Made by a program: the position numbers and the translations under genes
Shown here: positions 34,488 through 42,476 of the stretch, piece after piece
Position numbering within the stretch: the stretch's first letter is position 1
How the letters are laid out: each line of letters starts with the position of its first letter
The notes under the pieces: model-generated
Seen by the model: the letters and a program-made list of their open reading frames with translations, nothing else
Databases searched by the model: none
Told to the model about the DNA's origin: nothing
Source of the DNA: a virus
Virus record (IMG/VR): IMGVR_UViG_3300043172_000501
Coordinates: 1 to 64,000 of that record
DNA length: 64,000 nt
Reading direction: 5' to 3' (one strand)

Positions 34488-35301
34488 AACACAAAAAAGA
34501 AAACAAGTTAGAAAGACGAAAAAAGTCGGTACTAAAGCTAAAAGAACTAAAGGCTTCGGCATGAAGCACAGAGGCGACCGCATCACTATTAAAACAGATG
34601 AACTTTCTGAAAATCCTTGGAACCCTAATGAACAAGATGATGATATGAAAAAGAGAACTGGAGCATCACTTCATAAGTTCGGCATCGTATCTGAAGTTCT
34701 AGTGCGAGAGATAGGCCCCGACAATAAAGAGAAAGAAGGACTAGCCGAAGAAAAAGGCTACCAAGTTATTGATGGTGAACACAGATGGAGAGAATGTGTA
34801 AAGTCTAAGATCCCCAGGATAGAAGTTAGAAACTTAGGAGTTATTTCTGACTACGAAGCCATGAAGATGACACCAACAATGAATGACTTAAGTGGAGATC
34901 CAGAGCCGATAGCTTTAGCCGAGTTGATGGCTGAACTAGATAAAGATGGCAAACGAGAAGACATGGAAGATGTTTTCCCTTACTCCGCAAAAGAAATCGA
35001 CGGAATGATCAAGTTGACTGACATCGACAAGTACTTCTTGAGCCCTTCCAGTAAACGTCTAAATGAAAAGACCAGATCACAAGACGGCGTCCCATTCAAA
35101 GCAGGAAACAGAAAAGCCAAATTACCAATTCCATTAGGCAGTCAATTTATTAAATTGTATGAAAACATTGCCGGTGAAGTTATGACCATGGACCCCGTGG
35201 CAGTAATAGATAGAATGGCACAACTATTATTAGGCGCCATGAAACAGGCGACAGCTGATGAAGCCCTTGAGTTGATTGAGGAGAATGAAGATGGCAACTA
35301 A
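34480..35301 (+). CDS. ParB-like N-domain protein 1
   Basis: 273 residues. After a very basic N-terminal tail (about 35 residues), a ParB/Srx-like domain is visible: ENPWNPNEQ, KFGIVSEVLVREIG and VIDGEHRWREC (the GEHR nucleotide-binding box). The C-terminal 130 residues are helical. Its start lies inside the dpdA-like gene, so expression is coupled. Phage ParB-fold proteins can be nucleases, ATP/CTP-dependent switches or kinases. A link with DNA modification is inferred from coupling. Confidence 0.75.
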   Translation: MAKTQKRKQVRKTKKVGTKAKRTKGFGMKHRGDRITIKTDELSENPWNPNEQDDDMKKRTGASLHKFGIVSEVLVREIGPDNKEKEGLAEEKGYQVIDGEHRWRECVKSKIPRIEVRNLGVISDYEAMKMTPTMNDLSGDPEPIALAELMAELDKDGKREDMEDVFPYSAKEIDGMIKLTDIDKYFLSPSSKRLNEKTRSQDGVPFKAGNRKAKLPIPLGSQFIKLYENIAGEVMTMDPVAVIDRMAQLLLGAMKQATADEALELIEENEDGN

Positions 35302-36022
35302 ATTAAAAGAAGGATGGTTCGGAGCTAAATCGAGAGGCAAAAGAACATCCGCACCAATTCATGAGCTGAAGCCAAATCCTTGGAACCCTAATAAACAATC
35401 AGCTATGGTGGCATCACGTATGGGCGTGTCCATGAGTAAATTCGGAATAATCAAAGAACTTTTAGTACGACAGATCGGACCCAATAATAAAGAAGGTTTC
35501 GGGAAAGCAAAGATAGCTGCTTACCAAATTGTTGACGGTGAACATAGATGGAAAGAAATCCAGAGCGCAGGACTATCAACAGTCGAAATAAGGGATTTAG
35601 GCATTATGGCAGATTACGAAGCTAAAGAATTAACAGTAGTAATGAATGAGCTTAGTGGAGATCCTAATCCGATAAAACTGTCCTCGCTAATATCTGAACT
35701 AGAAAAAGCAGGACTACGTGAAGACTTTGAAGAGATTGCCCCTTATACCACTGAAGAAGTCGACACCTTACTAAAAATTCAAGATATAGAAGATTCTGAA
35801 CTTTTCGGAGGAGAAGATAAAAAATCAAAAAAAGATAATAAAAAAGATGAAGCTTATACTTTTCAAATCGGACCACACAGGGGAATACTTCCACAAGATG
35901 TTGCCGAGAAATTTGAAACAGTAATGACAAAAGTTGCTGAAAAGCTTGCCACTACTGACACTGTGGTGATTGTATCAGCAATTAGTAAGATACTTGAGAC
36001 TATGCAATCCGTTAAAAGATAA
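35291..36022 (+). CDS. ParB-like N-domain protein 2 (tandem paralogue)
   Basis: The ATG at 35291 follows GAGGAG at 7 bp; upstream in-frame TTG/ATG codons are less well placed. The 243-residue product repeats the layout of the previous protein: KPNPWNPNK, KFGIIKELLVRQIG, IVDGEHRWKE, then MNELSGDPNPIKL. The Lys-rich stretch near residue 175 (KKSKKDNKKDE) separates a C-terminal helical part. Two diverged adjacent copies suggest a heteromer or division of labour. Confidence 0.75.
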   Translation: MATKLKEGWFGAKSRGKRTSAPIHELKPNPWNPNKQSAMVASRMGVSMSKFGIIKELLVRQIGPNNKEGFGKAKIAAYQIVDGEHRWKEIQSAGLSTVEIRDLGIMADYEAKELTVVMNELSGDPNPIKLSSLISELEKAGLREDFEEIAPYTTEEVDTLLKIQDIEDSELFGGEDKKSKKDNKKDEAYTFQIGPHRGILPQDVAEKFETVMTKVAEKLATTDTVVIVSAISKILETMQSVKR

Positions 36023-36046
36023 CAAAATACTATCTCTCTACTCACA

Positions 36047-36055
36047 CCTGTCCAG
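36047..36055 (+). promoter_or_regulatory. CCTGTCCAG upstream element (copy 1)
   Basis: The 9-mer lies exactly 11 bp upstream of the -35 box of the promoter at 36067. An identical 9-mer has the same 11-bp offset from the promoter at 48630. It is a candidate activator or repressor site. Confidence 0.4.
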
Positions 36056-36066
36056 CATCTTATTTC

Positions 36067-36095
36067 TTGAAATGAACCATATATACCTTTATAAT
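36067..36095 (+). promoter_or_regulatory. Sigma70-type promoter TTGAAA-N17-TATAAT
   Basis: TTGAAA (36067-36072), 17-bp spacer and a consensus TATAAT (36090-36095), 50 bp before the metalloprotease-like gene. The -10 and its flanks (CCTTTATAATAAAGG) are identical to those at 48648-48662, defining a promoter pair. Confidence 0.75.
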
Positions 36096-36144
36096 AAAGG
36101 GACAGATAAGACACACTATCACTAGGGCTTAGAGGTTTGAATCT

Positions 36145-36876
36145 ATGACAAAGAAACAGTATTTAATAAATGAAGAAACTTTCCAAGAGTGGGAAATAAA
36201 CACAAGAAAACTCCGCACACTAATTAGTTGCATGTTAGTTGCAATTCCACAATTAAGAATAAAATTCAAAGATGAAGTTAAAATCTGGAAGATAACGCCT
36301 AGAATAAACAGGAAATCACACACCACGTTTCGCAATACAATTTATTATTCTAGTAGACAACGTGCCATAGAAAATCAAGATTTATTCTTTAAGGTTTTAT
36401 GTCATGAGTTCATACATCTACTGCAAAGAAAAGCGTTTGGGGGTTTCTTCCATTTCATTCGCTACACAGATCCTCAAGTAACATCAATGATAGTACCAGC
36501 TATATTTGGAACAGCGATGATAGTAGGAGGAGACACAGTAACTGGGTTACTATTTTACGGCTTAACATTATTTCTTATAGCGCCATGGCAATCCCAGTCA
36601 AGAGCAGAGATGGAGTGCGAAGCTTATACTATGAATCTAGCTATTGAACAGTGGAAGTATGGAGAAATAAGACAAAAGAAGAAAGACGAAGTAATTAAGA
36701 GTCTAACGAGCCCACTGTATTACTTTATGATATGGAATAAATCCACTGCAGAAAAATTAGTAGATAAAATGGTAGAATCAGTTCAAGACTGTCAAAAAAA
36801 TAAACCTGATTGTTTTAAAATATCAAAAGCTTTTAATATCGTATTCAATATTATAGAAGAAGAAAAAAATAAGTGA
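36145..36876 (+). CDS. Membrane-associated HExxH metalloprotease-like protein
   Basis: 243 residues. VLCHEFIHLLQ (about residues 84-94) is an HExxH zinc motif, and SRAEMECEAY some 65 residues later could supply the third glutamate ligand of a gluzincin-type site. Between them lies a hydrophobic stretch (SMIVPAIFGTAMIVGGDTV and VTGLLFYGLTLFLIAPW) that may cross or contact the membrane. It has its own strong promoter. Target and topology are unknown. Confidence 0.65.
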   Translation: MTKKQYLINEETFQEWEINTRKLRTLISCMLVAIPQLRIKFKDEVKIWKITPRINRKSHTTFRNTIYYSSRQRAIENQDLFFKVLCHEFIHLLQRKAFGGFFHFIRYTDPQVTSMIVPAIFGTAMIVGGDTVTGLLFYGLTLFLIAPWQSQSRAEMECEAYTMNLAIEQWKYGEIRQKKKDEVIKSLTSPLYYFMIWNKSTAEKLVDKMVESVQDCQKNKPDCFKISKAFNIVFNIIEEEKNK

Positions 36877-36877
36877 A

Positions 36878-36893
36878 CAGCCAATGAAGGCTG
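36878..36893 (+). promoter_or_regulatory. Small hairpin CAGCC-AATGAA-GGCTG before ssb
   Basis: A 5-bp perfect stem just after the stop of the metalloprotease-like gene and 40 bp before the SSB start. No T-run. Possibly a processing or stability element. Confidence 0.35.
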
Positions 36894-36933
36894 ACAACTA
36901 TATCTAGCCCAGAACTAGAAGAAGGAGATGCTA

Positions 36934-37452
36934 ATGTCATCTGAAGCGAAAGTAATCTTAATAGGAAACTTAGGAAAAGATCCTGAAATGAAAACAACAC
37001 AAAATGGAACTGCAAAATGCAATTTCAGTGTGGCAACAAGTCGCAAATGGAAATCTAAAGACGGAACACCACAAGAAAAAACCCTATGGCACAGAGTTAT
37101 CGTCTGGGGAAAACAGGCAGAAAATTGTGCGAAATATTTATCCAAAGGTAGCAAGGTCTATATTGATGGTGAGATGGACCAACTGAACTGGGAAGACAAG
37201 AAAACAGGCGAACAAAAGTCGATGCAAGAAATAATCGGACATCGTGTCGTTTTTCTCTCAACAAAAAGAGAGAGCCAAGGGCAAAACCAGAACAACAACC
37301 AGCAGAATAACCAACAGAATAACCAACAGAACAACCAGAAGCATAGCAAGAATCTCCCGCAAAATAATTCTGGCAACCAAGGCACCTACCAAGGAAACGA
37401 CGACCGAGGAGGCGGACAAGACTTTGGTAACGATGATGATATTCCGTTTTAA
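36934..37452 (+). CDS. ssb: Single-stranded DNA-binding protein SSB
   Basis: The ATG at 36934 is 6 bp after AAGGAG; an ATG at 36928 is too close to the site. The 172-residue protein has the OB-fold core (VILIGNLGKDPEMKTT, KCNFSVATSRKW, LWHRVIVWGKQAENC, SKGSKVYIDGEM), a long Asn/Gln-rich linker (about residues 115-140) and the acidic interaction tip ending DDDIPF. It coats single strands and recruits partners through the tip. It supports the RecT/DnaB machinery. Confidence 0.93.
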   Translation: MSSEAKVILIGNLGKDPEMKTTQNGTAKCNFSVATSRKWKSKDGTPQEKTLWHRVIVWGKQAENCAKYLSKGSKVYIDGEMDQLNWEDKKTGEQKSMQEIIGHRVVFLSTKRESQGQNQNNNQQNNQQNNQQNNQKHSKNLPQNNSGNQGTYQGNDDRGGGQDFGNDDDIPF

Positions 37453-37502
37453 CCAGTAAACCTTTATTGATAAAACTTTTTAGTGACATAGACAGCCCGA
37501 AG

Positions 37503-37515
37503 TGTTACAGTTCTA
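37503..37515 (+). promoter_or_regulatory. Shared 13-mer TGTTACAGTTCTA (copy 2)
   Basis: Identical to 22238-22250. GTGACA lies 17 bp upstream of the embedded TACAGT, so TACAGT could also act as a weak -10 here. Confidence 0.35.
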
Positions 37516-37555
37516 AGATTAAAACGCACAAACAATCTAGCTATTTAGAGGAAAC

Positions 37556-37780
37556 ATGACCAATAGAATAATCAAAGTTAAAAGTGACCCTGCTCGCTTC
37601 AGAAGGACTAAGGTTTTCGTACACGAAATCATAAGCATATCAAAAGATGTGTCTACTTGTGCTGACGTAATAAGAAAATTCCCTAAATTAACAACCAGTG
37701 ATCTACGAGCTGCCTATGCCTACTATTTCTTCAATAAAGAAGAAGTAGACCAAAATATAAAAAAAGAAAGTGTAAAATAA
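37556..37780 (+). CDS. DUF433-like small protein (74 aa)
   Basis: The pattern HEIISISKDVSTCADVIRKFPKLTTSDLRAAYAYYFFNKEE resembles DUF433 helix-turn-helix proteins (I..I..G.s...I...fP.Lt..di.aAl.y), often antitoxins or small regulators. AGAGGAAAC precedes the ATG. No adjacent toxin gene is recognised. Confidence 0.5.
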   Translation: MTNRIIKVKSDPARFRRTKVFVHEIISISKDVSTCADVIRKFPKLTTSDLRAAYAYYFFNKEEVDQNIKKESVK

Positions 37781-37783
37781 GCT

Positions 37784-38449
37784 ATGGACAAAACGTTCAA
37801 GTTAACAAACCCACTGCCAGAAGCTCAAGGCAAAGCTGAAAATGATCACTGGCCCACGCCACCACTTCTTGCAAAACAAGCATTATCTTTTGCAATAAAT
37901 CTTTTACCAAATCCCAGTGTGCCTATTTCCATATTAGAACCAGGTGCTGGCGACCGGGCTCCATTTCTAACTGCCGCAACTGATAGTTCAAGTTTACTAT
38001 TCACAGCGAGAGGAATAGAATATCGAGACGTTGAAGTTCCTGAACATTTAAACGGTAAAACTATTTGGCATAAGAACTGTGATTATTTAAAGTGGAGTAT
38101 TGATAATCAAAAACGCCCAGATCTAATAATCACAAATCCGCCGTTTAGCCTGGCACAAGAGTTCATTGAGCATTCTATTGATATGGTTAAGCCAGATGGA
38201 ATAGTCGTAATGTTATTACAAACAGGATTCGAAGGCTCAGTTAAGAGGCGAGAGTTTTGGGGACAGAACAAACCCTTTAAAAGATTACTAGTAAGACCTC
38301 GCCCTTCATTTGGTGGCGGTTCTGATAGTAGAGAATACGGAATATATTTCTGGGCAGGAAGAACGCTTGACACTTTCCTACATCAAACTGGTAGAAACCA
38401 TTGTGATATGGATTTCATTGATAACGATGGACCATGGAGTAAATTATGA
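37784..38449 (+). CDS. Adenine-specific DNA methyltransferase (NPPF type)
   Basis: 221 residues. Motif X-like DHWPTPPLLAKQAL, motif I ILEPGAGDRAPF and catalytic motif IV IITNPPFSLAQEF identify a class I N6-adenine methyltransferase of the phage Dam-like group. It may protect phage DNA or mark replicated DNA. It is coupled to a zinc-ribbon gene downstream (ATGA). No cognate endonuclease gene is adjacent, so it is probably an orphan enzyme. Confidence 0.82.
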   Translation: MDKTFKLTNPLPEAQGKAENDHWPTPPLLAKQALSFAINLLPNPSVPISILEPGAGDRAPFLTAATDSSSLLFTARGIEYRDVEVPEHLNGKTIWHKNCDYLKWSIDNQKRPDLIITNPPFSLAQEFIEHSIDMVKPDGIVVMLLQTGFEGSVKRREFWGQNKPFKRLLVRPRPSFGGGSDSREYGIYFWAGRTLDTFLHQTGRNHCDMDFIDNDGPWSKL

Positions 38450-38667
38450 CAAACCCAATATGTGTAAAATGTAGAAGACATATGGATTGCATCGAGAATA
38501 GTGCAATCGTAAGATGGAGAAAAGTCTGGAGTAAAAGAGTTGATTTGTATAAATGTTCTGAGTGTAAAGCTCAAATTGCCATACTTCCTATAAAAGGGAC
38601 AGGATTTGAAGATAGGGCAACACCACCAGCATCAGCAAATAAAGTAGTAGAAATGATAGAAGGCTGA
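38446..38667 (+). CDS. Small zinc-ribbon protein (73 aa)
   Basis: ICVKCRRHMDCI near the N-terminus and YKCSECKAQIAI about 25 residues later give two CxxC knuckles of a zinc ribbon. ATGA overlap with the methyltransferase. Function unknown. Confidence 0.65.
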   Translation: MTNPICVKCRRHMDCIENSAIVRWRKVWSKRVDLYKCSECKAQIAILPIKGTGFEDRATPPASANKVVEMIEG

Positions 38668-38689
38668 ACACGCACAGTCAGGAGAATAC

Positions 38690-39214
38690 ATGGGGAAACG
38701 CAAAAACATCAAAGACCGACTGTTATCAAAAATAAAAATTGATAAGAAGACAGACTGCTGGATTTGGCAAGGAGCCCAAAAAGGCAGAGGTTACGGGGCA
38801 GTACATTACAATAAAAAACTCAGGCGAGCACATAGGGTTTCTTTTGAAGTATTCGTTGGGGAAATAAAAAAAGGGAAAATACTATTACACAGTTGTAACA
38901 ACCCTCTTTGCATTAACCCTAAACACTTGAGTCCAGGAACTCATCAAGAAAACACTAAGCAAATGATTGAAGAAGGTAGAGCTAATCCACCTAAAGGCGA
39001 GAAACATTACGCTGCAAAATTAAATAAGAAAGATGTAGCAGAAATAAAAAGTCTAATCGAAGAAACGAACCTCAGCAACGCAAAAATAGCAGAACGGTTC
39101 AATGTTGATCGGAGAAGTATTTGGGGAATACGATTAGGAAAAACTTGGAAACATATAAAATATATTCCAAAAAAAGGTCAATTAAATCTTTTCAAAATGG
39201 CAGGAGTAAACTGA
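38690..39214 (+). CDS. HNH homing-type endonuclease with C-terminal DNA-binding helix
   Basis: 174 residues. CWIWQGAQKGRGYGAV opens the HNH domain, then RAHRVSFEVFVGEIKKGKIL, LHSCNNPLCINPKHL (the His/Asn/His core) and GTHQENTKQM. The C-terminus (LSNAKIAERFNVDRRSIWGI) is a helix-turn-helix-like DNA-binding repeat. This is the standard form of free-standing phage HNH homing endonucleases, here between accessory genes. Confidence 0.88.
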   Translation: MGKRKNIKDRLLSKIKIDKKTDCWIWQGAQKGRGYGAVHYNKKLRRAHRVSFEVFVGEIKKGKILLHSCNNPLCINPKHLSPGTHQENTKQMIEEGRANPPKGEKHYAAKLNKKDVAEIKSLIEETNLSNAKIAERFNVDRRSIWGIRLGKTWKHIKYIPKKGQLNLFKMAGVN

Positions 39215-39411
39215 TGTCACTATCACTAGGACAAGCTAAATGCACAAAAGAATTTCCAAGCGGATTAGCAATAAGTGTAACTACTGAAGAACATGGGGTA
39301 TTATCGATCCCTAATTCAGGAGTACATGACGATTCAGACGTTTGGAAATTAAGACAAGAAGGCGATTTGATTATCAAAGATTGGTTCGCAGAAAAAAAGG
39401 GGTTCCTATGA
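39214..39411 (+). CDS. Small hypothetical protein (65 aa)
   Basis: The ATG at 39214 overlaps the stop of the HNH gene (TGATG). The product is short and acidic with no motif. Coupled to the next gene. Function unknown. Confidence 0.55.
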   Translation: MSLSLGQAKCTKEFPSGLAISVTTEEHGVLSIPNSGVHDDSDVWKLRQEGDLIIKDWFAEKKGFL

Positions 39412-39806
39412 AACAAGAGGAAAAAAACCAATTAACGTTAGATGCTGCAAATGAGATGTCTAACAAGATGAAACCAGCAACAGCACCTGATGCCAGGTAT
39501 CATAGTATTCATGAAATGGCACAACATATGATTGAAGGAGATTATCCCAAGGTAACAAGGGCGATAATGAAAGGCTTGATGTGTCAAGTTCAAACAATAT
39601 CAGAAGCAGAAGGTAACAACTTAGATATCATCACTAACGAAAACGTCATAAATTATGACAAGTCGATTAACATACCCGAGTTTAATACACTTGAAGAAGA
39701 GTTAGCTGATAACATTATCCGCACGATGAACTACGCACAGAGCAAACACTTAAGATTGCCAGAAGTTCTTCTCGCTAAAATAGAATACAAACAAAAAAAC
39801 ATCTAA
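39408..39806 (+). CDS. Helical hypothetical protein (132 aa)
   Basis: The ATG at 39408 (ATGA overlap) is preferred to an in-frame ATG at 39342. Predicted helical, with His-rich segment RYHSIHEMAQHMIEG. Function not recognised. Confidence 0.6.
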   Translation: MKQEEKNQLTLDAANEMSNKMKPATAPDARYHSIHEMAQHMIEGDYPKVTRAIMKGLMCQVQTISEAEGNNLDIITNENVINYDKSINIPEFNTLEEELADNIIRTMNYAQSKHLRLPEVLLAKIEYKQKNI

Positions 39807-39813
39807 CAAAATA

Positions 39814-40083
39814 ATGGGGATCATTGTGAGAAAGTACAAAGTAGAATTTGAAATGGTTGTTGACCCTAAAGCATCAGATAAAGATGTCAAAGAGTTCATA
39901 CATTACAGAATAGGAAGTCGTTTCCAGATGCATATGGATAACACTCTAGTAGGAAAAGAAATAGAACCGTACCCAGGGACAGTAAAGATAACACCAGTAC
40001 CAGATTACGCAGAACATAGAAATGGACCAGGTAAAGTAGGACCAGGTAGAGTTATTATTGAAAAGAAGGCAAATCATGGATGA
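39814..40083 (+). CDS. Small hypothetical protein (89 aa)
   Basis: A beta-alpha-beta product (KYKVEFEMVVDPKASDKDV ...) with a Gly/Pro-rich C-terminus. A GTG at 39826 is an alternative start. Overlaps the next gene by 8 bp. Function unknown. Confidence 0.55.
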   Translation: MGIIVRKYKVEFEMVVDPKASDKDVKEFIHYRIGSRFQMHMDNTLVGKEIEPYPGTVKITPVPDYAEHRNGPGKVGPGRVIIEKKANHG

Positions 40084-40411
40084 TATTTATAAAGTATGGG
40101 TTCAAGTTCAACGAATAAATGATGATAAAAAGATTTATGAGAATACAAGAATGCCGGACGAAGCAGGGGAGTTCACTAACATAGAAGAAGCAGAAGATTT
40201 TGCTGATTCAGTCCTTCAAGCATCTACCGTATTACACGCTGTTAAATCTAGAACAGAAGAGAGAATAATTGGCAAAATTGAAAAAGTAGGAGATGTAGTT
40301 CATACTTTTTTAAAAAAACATGTAGATAACGGAACACTGAGATCATTTGTAGAAGGCAAATGTGAAAAAGAAAAATGCACATGTGCAAACAAAGAAACAA
40401 CACCAGCGTAA
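40076..40411 (+). CDS. Hypothetical protein with C-terminal Cys pair (111 aa)
   Basis: The ATG at 40076 (8-bp overlap) is preferred over one at 40058. The body is alpha/beta and the C-terminus reads CEKEKCTCANKE. Function unknown. Confidence 0.55.
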   Translation: MDDIYKVWVQVQRINDDKKIYENTRMPDEAGEFTNIEEAEDFADSVLQASTVLHAVKSRTEERIIGKIEKVGDVVHTFLKKHVDNGTLRSFVEGKCEKEKCTCANKETTPA

Positions 40412-40980
40412 TTGAAGGGATATTAAACACCTTCAAAGGTGCCAAGGTGATCAGTGTGACTATAGATAAAAAAAGAATAGAAAAAGGCATGAAACCAGAG
40501 TCACTAGCTAAAGCTATCAATAAAACAGGAGACAATTGTTACGTGACAGATAGCGGAAACATTCAAATGCTTGAGAAGGTCACTTGCCCCTACTGCGACA
40601 AGCCATCAAAAATGGCAAAAGGGGACGAAGTATACCCAGACCGTAAAGATTTGAGCGACCTGTGGTTCTGGTTATGCAAACCGTGTGAAGCATGGGTAGG
40701 TTGTCACAAACAGCGTGGCAGGAAAGCCCTTGGTAGGCTCGCTAACAAAGAGCTTAGAGAAGCCAAAAGAAGAGCCCACTTAGCATTTGATCCATTATGG
40801 GAAAAGAAAATCAAGAAGACTAGATGTTCTAAAAGTGTCGCAAGAAAAGCTGGATACAAATGGCTCGCTGGCGCATTACAAATTGACGTTAAAAAATGTC
40901 ACATAGGCGAGTTCAATATCAAACAGTGCGAAGCAGTAGTAAAAATATGCTGGAAGATTAGGAGTAGATGGAATGATTGA
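40375..40980 (+). CDS. DUF3268-like zinc-finger protein (201 aa)
   Basis: Residues about 65-115 carry VTCPYCDKPSKM ... WLCKPCEAWVGCHK, and the C-terminal half reads AHLAFDPLWEKK ... YKWLAGALQI ... CHIGEFNIKQCEAVV. This ribbon plus DPLW/CHIG layout is what I know from the DUF3268 phage family. Function of the family is not established. It overlaps both neighbours. Confidence 0.65.
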   Translation: MHMCKQRNNTSVIEGILNTFKGAKVISVTIDKKRIEKGMKPESLAKAINKTGDNCYVTDSGNIQMLEKVTCPYCDKPSKMAKGDEVYPDRKDLSDLWFWLCKPCEAWVGCHKQRGRKALGRLANKELREAKRRAHLAFDPLWEKKIKKTRCSKSVARKAGYKWLAGALQIDVKKCHIGEFNIKQCEAVVKICWKIRSRWND

Positions 40981-41119
40981 ATTTATTGTAGCTCTGCCAT
41001 TTGCAATATGGCTAATACTTTACATTATCGGAATATACCTCTTCGTTAAAGCAGATGGTCCAATGACAACAGCAGTCAAAAAAGATATTGAGAAAGCAAA
41101 AGCAAAAAATGAGGAATAG
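40973..41119 (+). CDS. 48-residue single-pass membrane protein
   Basis: The ATG at 40973 follows GGAGTAGATGG and overlaps the previous stop. Residues 2-25 (IEFIVALPFAIWLILYIIGI) form a membrane segment; the tail is Lys/Glu-rich. Function unknown. Confidence 0.6.
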   Translation: MIEFIVALPFAIWLILYIIGIYLFVKADGPMTTAVKKDIEKAKAKNEE

Positions 41120-41516
41120 AATACTCCAGCAGAAGGCAGAGTTCATTGAATTAGCAATGTATGATTCTCTTACTGGGCAAGTCTGTAAGGTCCGAGCTTT
41201 AGGGATATTGATGTCAGAGTTCTGGGCAATAACTGAATCACCAAATAGAAAAGACAAAGGCAAATTTGGTTTAACCCATATACCGACAGGGTTAGAAGTG
41301 GCGAAGTCGACCACTCGTGATATTTTAGAACTATTCTGGAGAAGTTTACCTGATAAAGTAATAAATAACATCAACACAAAATGCCCTAAAGAAGTCAGAG
41401 ACTCAGAACTTAAAAAGTATTTAGACCAAATAGGGTTACTAAAAGCTAGAGATGAAGATGAAGGTCACGTTAAAGCAAGCGAAGAGTGGTACAGGAAAAA
41501 TATAGTTAACGAATAA
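41109..41516 (+). CDS. Hypothetical protein (135 aa)
   Basis: The ATG at 41109 overlaps the end of the small membrane protein gene; an upstream in-frame ATG at 41088 is less likely. A Cys-poor alpha/beta product with segment FWAITESPNRKDKGKFGLTH. Function not recognised. Confidence 0.55.
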   Translation: MRNRILQQKAEFIELAMYDSLTGQVCKVRALGILMSEFWAITESPNRKDKGKFGLTHIPTGLEVAKSTTRDILELFWRSLPDKVINNINTKCPKEVRDSELKKYLDQIGLLKARDEDEGHVKASEEWYRKNIVNE

Positions 41517-41537
41517 ACACAAAAAAAAGGCAGACCA

Positions 41538-41783
41538 ATGAAATCAAAAGATTACATGAAAGTCCTAGAGAGTTTAGGATTTGAAACAACAGTGGCAATC
41601 ACTATTTGGCAAGTGGGCGATGTCCTCGGACAAGCTGAGAATGTCGGCATAAATTGTTCTAAAGAAGAAGCTGAAGAAATACTTAGAGAGATGTCCAGGA
41701 CATTTGACGCAACAATAGGAATGAACTGGGATGTTATAGATTCATTGCTCGATAATCTTGACAATGAGAGACGTAAACAATGA
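41538..41783 (+). CDS. Small acidic hypothetical protein (81 aa)
   Basis: Helical acidic protein (CSKEEAEEILREMSRTFDATI). AAAAGGC upstream. ATGA overlap with the next gene. Function unknown. Confidence 0.55.
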   Translation: MKSKDYMKVLESLGFETTVAITIWQVGDVLGQAENVGINCSKEEAEEILREMSRTFDATIGMNWDVIDSLLDNLDNERRKQ

Positions 41784-42028
41784 AGTACGCATTCAACTCG
41801 ACAGACAGGAAAGTCCTTGCTTTTAGTGATACCTATGAGCGTAAATGGTTTTGTGAGAAATTCACAGAGTTTGAACCGGTAAATAAATTCGATTTAGATT
41901 GTTATCATGGCTTCAAGCCAAAAGAATTAGAAGCATTGCCTCTTTACAGTAGTGAAGTATCAATAAAAGTTAACGAGTTGATGGCAGAAATTAAACTAAT
42001 AACAGGCAAAGAGGTTATATTAAGATGA
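41780..42028 (+). CDS. Small hypothetical protein (82 aa)
   Basis: Product with aromatic-rich N-terminal half (KWFCEKFTEFEPVNKFDLDC) and helical C-terminus. ATGA coupling on both sides. Function unknown. Confidence 0.5.
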   Translation: MKYAFNSTDRKVLAFSDTYERKWFCEKFTEFEPVNKFDLDCYHGFKPKELEALPLYSSEVSIKVNELMAEIKLITGKEVILR

Positions 42029-42204
42029 AAGAGCTACTTTGGAGAATTGAATATGCCATTCGTGCCATCTGGACAATACGTTCATGGGGATGGAATTCTA
42101 TACCACGAGGATGGGAGATGGCAAACGCTCTAACATGGAAAGAGATCCGAGAAGGAGGAGATAATCCGAAAGATGCCCTACGAGAAGAGCTATCAGTATG
42201 GTAA
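42025..42204 (+). CDS. Trp-rich small protein (59 aa)
   Basis: Starts by ATGA overlap with the preceding gene. Seven Trp residues, including AIWTIRSWGWNSIPRGWEMA, an amphipathic or membrane-active pattern. Function unknown. Confidence 0.55.
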   Translation: MKELLWRIEYAIRAIWTIRSWGWNSIPRGWEMANALTWKEIREGGDNPKDALREELSVW

Positions 42205-42245
42205 CCTTTAAACAACATAAAAAGACTACAAGATGGAGACAGTAA

Positions 42246-42476
42246 ATGAATGAACCACAAAAAGAACAATCAAAAGTTTCGACAGGTAGTGCTTATTTCG
42301 TAAGTTATCAACGAGCAATTGACTATTACGAAACACAAGGCATAGAGATTAAAGAAGTCAGGTTAAAAATTGCTGCAGGAGAAATACATATCGGAGCTCC
42401 TAAATTAGAACCTGGGCAAGAGTCAGTATTAGACCTCAAAGGCCGTTATCTAATCCAGGATAGTAATGATTTCTAA
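42246..42476 (+). CDS. Small hypothetical protein (76 aa)
   Basis: Short alpha/beta protein (AYFVSYQRAIDYYETQGIEI). GGAGACAGTAA leader. Overlaps the next gene by 11 bp. Function unknown. Confidence 0.5.
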   Translation: MNEPQKEQSKVSTGSAYFVSYQRAIDYYETQGIEIKEVRLKIAAGEIHIGAPKLEPGQESVLDLKGRYLIQDSNDF

